NCBI RefSeq assembly: GCF_018603905.1
Contig: NZ_JAHFZZ010000028.1
Span: forward strand, 62,001-126,000
Reading direction: 5' to 3'
DNA length: 64,000 nucleotides
From: Nonomuraea sp. NEAU-A123
Lineage (GTDB): Bacteria; Actinomycetota; Actinomycetes; Streptosporangiales; Streptosporangiaceae
Positions 58,574 through 64,000 of this stretch are shown here, one piece after another (within the stretch, counting starts at the first letter, position 1; every line of letters begins with the position of its first letter). The notes beneath the pieces are model-generated. The model was given only the letters and a program-made list of their open reading frames with translations, ran no database searches and was not told where the DNA came from. The position numbers and the translations under genes were made by a program.

Positions 58574-58933
58574 ATGACCTGTGACACCTCCGCCTACTGG
58601 GCCGCCTGCAGGCGCGGCGAGCTGGTCGTCCAGCGCTGTACGGCCTGCGATCGGCGGGTCCACCTCCCCGAGGCCGACTGTCCTCGGTGCGGTGGCGAAC
58701 TCGTCTTCGAGCCGGTCTCCGGCGCGGGCGTGGTGCACACGTACACCGTGGTGCACCGCTCGTTCGCGCCCGGCTACCGGGGCCGCGAGCCGTACGTGCT
58801 GGCCTGGGTCGATCTGCCGGAAGGCGCGCGCGTGTTCGGCCAGGTCGTGGGGTGCGCGCCGGAGGAGGTCCGCATCGGGATGCCGGTGCGGGTGACGTTC
58901 GTGGACGACTTACCGCATTGGAGGCCCGCGTGA
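58574..58933 (+). CDS. DUF35 (OB-fold, Zn-ribbon) acyl-CoA-associated protein
   Basis: 119 residues. A rubredoxin-like Zn ribbon has two Cys pairs: QRCTACD and DCPRCGG. An OB fold follows with VVHTYTVVHRSFAPGY. Such proteins partner with Ltp-type thiolases or aldolases in steroid side-chain degradation. It is the first gene of a run of acyl-CoA genes and ends in a GTGA overlap with the VOC gene. The Ltp-like gene at 36495 could be its partner; an unlinked partner is possible. Confidence 0.83.
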   Translation: MTCDTSAYWAACRRGELVVQRCTACDRRVHLPEADCPRCGGELVFEPVSGAGVVHTYTVVHRSFAPGYRGREPYVLAWVDLPEGARVFGQVVGCAPEEVRIGMPVRVTFVDDLPHWRPA

Positions 58934-59253
58934 TCGTTGGCAACGTGCTCATACCCGTGGCCGATCTGGACGAGGCGATCGCCTTCTACGGGCTGCCGGT
59001 GAAGTTTCGCGATGGTGACAGGTTCGCCGCGCTGAACGGGGGTGGCGTCACCGTGGCGCTGGCCGGGCCCGCCGAGCACGTCACCGCCTCGGCCGCGCCG
59101 TCGTTCAAGGTGGACAGCGTACGGCAGTCCGTACCCGATCTGGTGGCGCGCGGCGCCGAAGTGGTCCGCGAGCCGGAGGACGGGCCGCACGAAACGCGGG
59201 CCGTGCTGCGCGACCCCTCAGGAAACGTCTTCGTGCTCTATTCACCCCTCTGA
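58930..59253 (+). CDS. VOC-family (glyoxalase-like) protein
   Basis: 107 residues, one VOC module pair: LIPVADLDEAIAFYG, then AALNGGGVTVALAG and AVLRDPSGNVFVLYSP. Metal ligands of glyoxalases (H, E) are only partly seen, so the reaction is uncertain. It starts at a GTG overlapping the DUF35 stop, so it is coupled to it. VOC proteins include epimerases of methylmalonyl-CoA type and extradiol dioxygenases. A CoA-linked substrate is suggested by the neighbours. Confidence 0.75.
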   Translation: MIVGNVLIPVADLDEAIAFYGLPVKFRDGDRFAALNGGGVTVALAGPAEHVTASAAPSFKVDSVRQSVPDLVARGAEVVREPEDGPHETRAVLRDPSGNVFVLYSPL

Positions 59254-59288
59254 CGGCATTCACCTCTCTGACGACGGAGGCACCCCCG

Positions 59289-60833
59289 ATGGCGCGATCA
59301 CCGTACGGCAACTATGGCCACGCGATCCTGACCGCCGCAGCGATGAGCACCCCCGACCGGGTGGCGCTGACCTACTGCGGCGAGCGGAGCTTCACCTACG
59401 ACGAGCTGAACAGGACCGTCAACCAGCGGGCGCACGCGCTGCTGGCGGCGGGCGTCACGCCGGGCACGCGGGTGGCTGCGCTGCTGAACGAGACGCTGCA
59501 CGTGGCGGAGGTGTACCTGGCGCAGGCCAAGATCGGCGCGGTGACGGCGGCGCTGAACCCGTACTGGCCGGTGGAGACGCTGCGCGCGGTGGTCGAGCGG
59601 TCGGGGTGCACGGCGTTCGTGTACGACTCGACCGTGGAGGGGGTGATCGCGGAGATCAGGCCGTCGCTGCCCGCCATCACCACCTGGATCAAGGTGGGCG
59701 CTTCTGACACTTCGGATGCCTCAGAAGAGGAGCCGCCGCTCGCGGGCTTCCACGACGATCCGCTCGCGCTCTACTACACCTCGGGGACGACCGGGCTGCC
59801 CAAGCCCGTCGTCCACACGCACGCCTCGTCGCTGGCGACCGCGCAGATCTGGCTCGACGTGCCGCGCGGGCCGGACGCGGTGTTCGGCACCGGCGCGATC
59901 ATCTGGGGCATCGGCTTCCCGGCCATCGTCGGGCCCGCCCTGTACGCCGGGATGCGGCTGGTGCTGGAGCAGGACTGGGGCCCGGCGAACTTCCTGCGCG
60001 TCGTGCCACGCGAACGGGTCACGCACGTCTCGCAGATCCCGTCGTTCTATGCGGCGCTGCTGGGCTCGTCCGAGCACGAAGCGGTGGACCTGTCGTCGAT
60101 CCGGGTGATCATGCTGGGCGGCGAGCCGCTGACCGCGACCATGCTCGGCCGCATCAAGGAGCGACTGCCCGGCGCGGGCGTCTACTCCTACTACGGCCAG
60201 ACCGAGGCCCCCTACACCTGCATGGGCCGGGTCGACGACGGCTCCACGCCGCTCGGCTCGTCGGGCCGGGCGCGTACCGGGAACGCCGTCCGGGTCACGG
60301 ACCCGTCGGGCCGCCGCGTGGTGGACGAGGTCGGCGAGATCAACCTGGCCGGGCCGCACCGGATGACCGGCTACGACGGGCTCCCGGACAAGACCGAGGA
60401 GGTGCTGCGCGGCGAGTGGTACGTCGGCGGCGACCTCGGCTCGGTCTCCCCCGACGGCGTGCTGCGCGTACTCGGGCGGCGCGAGGACGCCATTCTCAAG
60501 GGCGGCGTCTGGACCCAGCCGGTCGCGGTCGAGGAGGCCGCCGCCGCGCTCGACGGCGTGGCGGAGGCCGGGGCGGTCGGGGTGCCCGCGCACGTCGACG
60601 GTCAGGACGCGGCCGAACAGCGGATCCTGCTGGCCGTGGTGGCGCGTTCCGGGCACTCGCTCGACGCGGCCAAGCTGGCACGCGCCCTGGACGACATCCT
60701 GGCCCCGCACCAGCGGCCGGACCGCATCGTGGTGGCCGACACGCTGCCGCACTTCGAGGACGCCTCCGGCGGGCCCGGCAAACTCTTACGCAGGGAGATC
60801 AGAGAGCAGCACGGCCACCTGCTGGGGAGCTGA
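59289..60833 (+). CDS. Acyl-CoA synthetase (AMP-forming)
   Basis: 514 residues of ANL superfamily with all core motifs: P-loop YYTSGTTGLPKP, YYGQTEAPYTC, hinge WYVGGDLGSVSPDGV and the C-terminal lysine in GGPGKLLRREI. It would adenylate a carboxylic acid and load CoA. It lies 35 bp after the VOC gene and 3 bp before the NDP-forming synthetase. FadD-type enzymes in such clusters often act on sterol side-chain or ring acids. Substrate inferred only from neighbours. Confidence 0.88.
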   Translation: MARSPYGNYGHAILTAAAMSTPDRVALTYCGERSFTYDELNRTVNQRAHALLAAGVTPGTRVAALLNETLHVAEVYLAQAKIGAVTAALNPYWPVETLRAVVERSGCTAFVYDSTVEGVIAEIRPSLPAITTWIKVGASDTSDASEEEPPLAGFHDDPLALYYTSGTTGLPKPVVHTHASSLATAQIWLDVPRGPDAVFGTGAIIWGIGFPAIVGPALYAGMRLVLEQDWGPANFLRVVPRERVTHVSQIPSFYAALLGSSEHEAVDLSSIRVIMLGGEPLTATMLGRIKERLPGAGVYSYYGQTEAPYTCMGRVDDGSTPLGSSGRARTGNAVRVTDPSGRRVVDEVGEINLAGPHRMTGYDGLPDKTEEVLRGEWYVGGDLGSVSPDGVLRVLGRREDAILKGGVWTQPVAVEEAAAALDGVAEAGAVGVPAHVDGQDAAEQRILLAVVARSGHSLDAAKLARALDDILAPHQRPDRIVVADTLPHFEDASGGPGKLLRREIREQHGHLLGS

Positions 60834-60836
60834 GCA

Positions 60837-63290
60837 GTGGTCGCGGAGCACGAGGCCAAGGCGCTGCTGCGGGAGGCCGGGGTGCCGGTGCCGCGCGGGG
60901 TGGTGGTGCGCGGGATGGACTTCGCTCCCGTGATGGACCTGCGCGAGCCGCTGGTGCTGAAGGCGTACGGGCCCGGGATCGTGCACAAGTCCGAGGCCGG
61001 GGCCGTGGTGCTCGGGCTGCGCCGGGCCGACGTCCCGGCCGCGGCCGCGAAGATGCTGGCCGAGGTCGTCGGGGCCGAGGGCTTCCTGATCGAGGAGCAG
61101 GCTTCCGCCGGGGTGGAGCTGATCGTCGGGCTGGTCCACGATCCCGGCTTCGGGCCCGTGCTGCTGGCCGGGCTGGGCGGGGTGTGGGCCGAGACGCTGC
61201 GGGACACGGCGCTGGGCCTGTGCCCGATCTCCGAGGGGGACGCGCGGCGGATGCTGGGGTCGCTGCGCGGGTCTCCGGTGCTGTACGGGCTGCGCGGGCG
61301 TCCCGGGGTGGACGTGGACGCGGTGGTGAAGCTGCTCATGACGGTCGGCGGGGCCGGCGGGCTGTGGGAGCGGCTGGAACTGGGCGAGTTCGAGATCAAT
61401 CCGGTCATCGCCACCGAGGCGGGCGTTGTGGCGGTGGACGCGCGGTATCTCCCGGCTGCCGACGCCGCGCTTGAGGCTGAGCACGGCACTCAAGCTGAGC
61501 ACAGCACTCAGGCTCAGCACGGCACCCAGGCTCAGAACGGCGCTCAGGCTCAGCGTGCGGCCCGGGGTCCGCGTGTCCCGCTCGGGGGTCGGGCCCGGGC
61601 GGGACTCGCGGGGGCCGGGGAGCTCGTGGGAGCCGGGGAGCCTGCGGATTTCGGGGAGCCGGTGGATTTCGGGCCGCTCTTCGAGCCCAGGGCGGTAGCC
61701 GTGGTCGGGGCCTCCACCAGCAGGCCGAACTTCGGGAACATGTTCCTCGAGTTCTACAAGGCCGCGGGTATCCCGCTGGTGGCCGTGCATCCGGAGGCGC
61801 GGGAGGTGGGCGGTGTACCCGCCGTGCCCTCCCTGGCCGTGGCCGACGTGGACTACGCGCTGGTGGCGGTGCCCGCCGAGCGGTGCGCCGAGGTCGTACG
61901 GCAGGCGACGGGTGTGCCGTACGTACAGGTGATGAGCGGCGGGTTCGGCGAGGCGGGACGGCCGGAGCTGGAACAGGAGCTCGTCGCCGCGGCACGGGCG
62001 GCGGGGACGCGGCTGCTCGGCCCCAACTGCATGGGCGTGTACTGCCCGCGCGGGCGGCAGACGTTCGTCGGCGGCGGGCTCGGACCGGCGGGGACGGTCG
62101 CGCTGATCTCGCAGAGCGGCGGGCTGGCCGGAGAGGTGATCAAGGTCGGCGAGCGGCGGGGGCTGGCTTTCAGCCGGGTGGTCACCGTGGGGAACGCGGC
62201 CGACGTCACCCCGGCCGAACTGCTCCGCTGGCTGTCGACCGACCCCGAGACACGGGCCGTCGGCCTCTACTTGGAGGACCCGCGTGACGGGCGAGCGCTG
62301 TACGAGGCGCTGGCGGCCGCTCCTATACCGGTGGTCCTGCTGGTCGGCGGGCGCAGCGCCCAGGGCCAGCGCGCCGCCGCCTCGCACACCGGCGGCCTGG
62401 TGAGCGACGGCCGGATCTGGCAGGCACTCGCCGACCAGACCGGAGCCACCCTGGTGACCTCCCAGGACGACCTGATCGGCGTCCTCGCCTTCTTCCAGGC
62501 CCACGGCACCCGACCAACAGGTCCGTACGACGGGACCCCGCTCTCAGACGGCCAAGCGGGCGCGCGGGGCGCGCCTCCAGATAGCGATTCGGACTCTGGG
62601 AGGACGGCGCCGCACGGCGGGGCAGACTCCGAGAGGACAGCACCGCACGGCGGGGCAGACTCCGGGAGGACAGCGCCGCACGGCGAGCCGGACTCCGAGA
62701 GGACAGCACCACATGGCGAGGCGAGCGGCTGGGGGGCGGTCTCAGGTGGTGAGGCGGGTTTCCTGAGTGTGGGATCGCGTGGTGGGGCGTTGGTGATCGG
62801 GCCGAGTGGTGGGGCGAGTGTGCTGGCCGCCGATGTCTTCGATCGGGCCGGGGTGCCGCTTGGGCCGCTGCCGGACTCGGTGCTCGGCGAGCTTCGTGGG
62901 CTCGGGCTGGGGGCCGGCTCCTCGCTGGCCAACCCGCTGGAGGTACCCGTCGGCCCCCGGAGCGGGCCGGACCTGGTCCGGCGGGCCGTCGAGGTGATCG
63001 TGCGGCACCGTCCGTACCCGGATGTGGTGGCGCACGTGAACGTACAGAGCTTCTTCACCTACGGGACGCGGGCCGAACCGCTGTTCGAGTACGCGCGGGC
63101 GCTGGCGGCCACACAGGACGCGCTCCCGGGGACCAGGATCACGCTGGTCACCAGGAACGGCGAGTGCGCACCCCCCGGTGTCGAGGACGAGGTCAGGGCG
63201 ATCGTGGCGGCGGCCGGGATCCCCGTCTACCGATCTATGGAGGCGGCCTCGGTGGCCGTCGCGGCGGGAGGTCGCAATGGGACTGCTTGA
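60837..63290 (+). CDS. NDP-forming acyl-CoA synthetase (ATP-grasp first)
   Basis: 817 residues starting at a GTG. Order: ATP-grasp at about 1-210 (EHEAKALLREAGVPVPRG, LKAYGPGIVHKSEAGAVVLG, INPVIATEAGVVAVDAR), then a repeat-rich linker, then a CoA-binding Rossmann domain (VVGASTSRPNFGNMFLEFYK), a ligase-CoA domain (LISQSGGLAGEVIKVGERRG; the catalytic His would be in SHTGGLVSDGR), and a final domain. The ATP-grasp precedes the CoA-binding part, a rearranged order within this superfamily. Linkers at about 214-240 and 586-629 hold tandem repeats. It would produce an acyl-CoA from acid, ATP and CoA, with ADP and phosphate. Confidence 0.82.
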   Translation: MVAEHEAKALLREAGVPVPRGVVVRGMDFAPVMDLREPLVLKAYGPGIVHKSEAGAVVLGLRRADVPAAAAKMLAEVVGAEGFLIEEQASAGVELIVGLVHDPGFGPVLLAGLGGVWAETLRDTALGLCPISEGDARRMLGSLRGSPVLYGLRGRPGVDVDAVVKLLMTVGGAGGLWERLELGEFEINPVIATEAGVVAVDARYLPAADAALEAEHGTQAEHSTQAQHGTQAQNGAQAQRAARGPRVPLGGRARAGLAGAGELVGAGEPADFGEPVDFGPLFEPRAVAVVGASTSRPNFGNMFLEFYKAAGIPLVAVHPEAREVGGVPAVPSLAVADVDYALVAVPAERCAEVVRQATGVPYVQVMSGGFGEAGRPELEQELVAAARAAGTRLLGPNCMGVYCPRGRQTFVGGGLGPAGTVALISQSGGLAGEVIKVGERRGLAFSRVVTVGNAADVTPAELLRWLSTDPETRAVGLYLEDPRDGRALYEALAAAPIPVVLLVGGRSAQGQRAAASHTGGLVSDGRIWQALADQTGATLVTSQDDLIGVLAFFQAHGTRPTGPYDGTPLSDGQAGARGAPPDSDSDSGRTAPHGGADSERTAPHGGADSGRTAPHGEPDSERTAPHGEASGWGAVSGGEAGFLSVGSRGGALVIGPSGGASVLAADVFDRAGVPLGPLPDSVLGELRGLGLGAGSSLANPLEVPVGPRSGPDLVRRAVEVIVRHRPYPDVVAHVNVQSFFTYGTRAEPLFEYARALAATQDALPGTRITLVTRNGECAPPGVEDEVRAIVAAAGIPVYRSMEAASVAVAAGGRNGTA
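61476..61556 (+). repeat. 18-nt tandem repeat in the NDP-forming synthetase linker
   Basis: Four full units of 18 nt (61476, 61494, 61512, 61530) and a partial fifth encode six-residue repeats such as AEHGTQ, AEHSTQ, AQHGTQ and AQNGAQ. They connect the ATP-grasp and CoA-binding domains. The reading frame is kept, so the array behaves as a flexible Gln/Ala-rich linker that grew by slippage. Confidence 0.85.
62592..62723 (+). repeat. 33-nt tandem repeat in the NDP-forming synthetase
   Basis: Four units of 33 nt at 62592, 62625, 62658 and 62691, each coding for an 11-residue unit (DSGRTAPHGGA, DSERTAPHGGA, DSGRTAPHGEP, DSERTAPHGEA). The change between Gly and Glu at the third position alternates. 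They form a Ser/Pro/His-rich spacer before the last domain. Length is a multiple of three, so the frame holds. Confidence 0.85.
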
Positions 63291-64000
63291 CGGCAAGGTG
63301 GCGCTGATCACCGGCGGAGCGCGCGGCATGGGCGAGGCGCATGTGCGGCTGTTCCTGGAGGAAGGGGCGCGCGTGGTGTTCGGTGACGTGCTGGACGAAG
63401 AGGGCAAGGCGCTGGCCGAGGAGACGGGCGCGACCTTCGTCCATCACGACGTCACCGCCCCGGAGGAGTGGGCGCGCGCGGTCGCGACCGCCGTCGACAT
63501 GCACGGCAAGTTAGACGTCCTGGTCAACAATGCCGGGATCCTGAAATTTCGGCGCATCGTGGATATGGCGATCGAGGAGTTCGACCGCGTGATCGAGGTG
63601 AACCTCAGGGGCACCTGGCTCGGCGTCAAATCGGCGATCGAGCCGATGCGGGCCGCCGGGCGCGGTTCGATCGTGAACATCTCCTCGATCGAGGGCTTCA
63701 TCGGCGCCGAAGGGATGTCGGCGTACGCGGCCTCCAAGTTCGCCATCCGGGGGGTGACCAAGTCGGCCGCCCGTGAGCTGGCCCGCTTCAAGATCCGCGT
63801 CAACTCGGTGCATCCCGGGGCGATCAACACCTCGATGGCCTTGGACCCCGACATCATGAGCGAGGTGGACGCGGACGCGTTCCTCCGCAGCATGGTCATC
63901 AAGCGCTTCGCCAAGCCGGTGGAGGTGTCGCACGTGGTGGCGTTCCTGGCCTCGGACCGGTCCAGCTACTGCACGGGCAGCGAGTTCACAGTGGACGGCG
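63277..64000 (+). CDS. SDR (3-alpha/20-beta-hydroxysteroid-dehydrogenase-like), partial
   Basis: 241 codons seen; the end is beyond the window. Start MGLLDGKVALITGGARGMGE with the glycine loop at 13-20, NNAGIL, NISSIEGFIGAEGMSAYAASK with the active site Y and K, and ending TGSEFTVDG. This fits the FabG3 (Rv2002, 20-beta-HSD) family by the ISSIEG and HPGAINT segments. The ATG overlaps the upstream stop by 14 bp with GGGAGG upstream, so it is coupled. Steroid substrate is likely from family and position. Confidence 0.82.
   Translation, partial: MGLLDGKVALITGGARGMGEAHVRLFLEEGARVVFGDVLDEEGKALAEETGATFVHHDVTAPEEWARAVATAVDMHGKLDVLVNNAGILKFRRIVDMAIEEFDRVIEVNLRGTWLGVKSAIEPMRAAGRGSIVNISSIEGFIGAEGMSAYAASKFAIRGVTKSAARELARFKIRVNSVHPGAINTSMALDPDIMSEVDADAFLRSMVIKRFAKPVEVSHVVAFLASDRSSYCTGSEFTVDG

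Noticed and set aside
1..64000. rRNA, tRNA, insertion sequence, prophage or origin
   Set aside because: No conserved RNA sequence, transposase, integrase, terminal repeats or DnaA boxes in a cluster were recognised by eye; tRNAscan and IS searches would be decisive.

Overview
The window is chromosomal DNA of a high-GC actinomycete. It has strong G/C bias at third codon positions, many GTG starts, GTGA/ATGA stop-start overlaps, and families typical of Actinobacteria (KstR2, Ltp-type thiolase, ECF41 sigma factor, NgcE-like binding protein). A Streptosporangiaceae-type organism (for example Nonomuraea) is my inference and is not proven. I see no rRNA, tRNA, CRISPR array, insertion sequence or phage gene. 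The first gene (1-157) and the last (63277-64000) are cut by the window edges.

Layout. (1) 1-941 holds the end of a FadE30-like acyl-CoA dehydrogenase and ipdF. (2) 941-9253 is an accessory region: a PadR regulator with a membrane protein, a DUF2252/ATP-grasp pair, an SDR, a second ATP-grasp protein, two paralogous small secreted proteins, a NIPSNAP protein and a P-loop kinase. (3) 9319-18452 is the core steroid C/D-ring (HIP) degradation locus: two SDRs like Rv3548c/Rv3549c, divergent echA20-ipdA-ipdB-ipdC, then fadA6 and the repressor kstR2. A pentapeptide-repeat gene and a NagZ-type GH3 gene are inserted in it. (4) 18449-23069 holds an AlkD-like repair gene, a LysR regulator divergent from metE, and an aminoglycoside-phosphotransferase-fold kinase. 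(5) 23113-36350 holds two parallel amino-sugar modules. Each has a SIS protein, an RpiR regulator and a divergent BadF-type sugar kinase, and two complete ABC sugar importers and a secreted CBM3-GH16 enzyme accompany them. (6) 36495-44236 holds an Ltp/thiolase-like gene with a KstR2-type operator, 21-bp tandem repeats, LysR and MerR regulators, an alpha/beta hydrolase, a ThuA-like protein, an ECF41 sigma factor with its partner epimerase and a textbook ECF41 promoter, an SDR with an altered active site, and a TetR. (7) 44322-47404 is a two-gene signalling unit: a response regulator fused to glutaredoxin-like and thioredoxin-reductase-like domains, followed by a cyclic-nucleotide-domain histidine kinase. 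(8) 47477-64000 is acyl-CoA and steroid-type metabolism: M20 peptidase, LLM oxidoreductase, acyl-CoA ligase-like protein, TetR, P450, cyclase, beta-lactamase-fold esterase, SDR, isochorismatase-like protein, Ser/Thr kinase, DUF35, VOC, AMP-forming ligase, NDP-forming ligase and a hydroxysteroid-dehydrogenase-like SDR.

How it works together. The IpdF, EchA20, IpdAB, IpdC and FadA6 set opens and thiolyses the last two steroid rings under KstR2. Palindromes resembling the KstR2 operator also lie before the Ltp-like gene (37719), the LLM-ligase genes (48637) and the isochorismatase-SDR genes (56646). This suggests a regulon dispersed over at least 45 kb. The amino-sugar modules would import, phosphorylate and isomerise chitin- or wall-derived sugars. 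The best candidate for an uncharacterised system is the cNMP-kinase / flavoprotein response-regulator pair. Its redox folds have lost their active-site cysteine pairs, so it may sense rather than catalyse.
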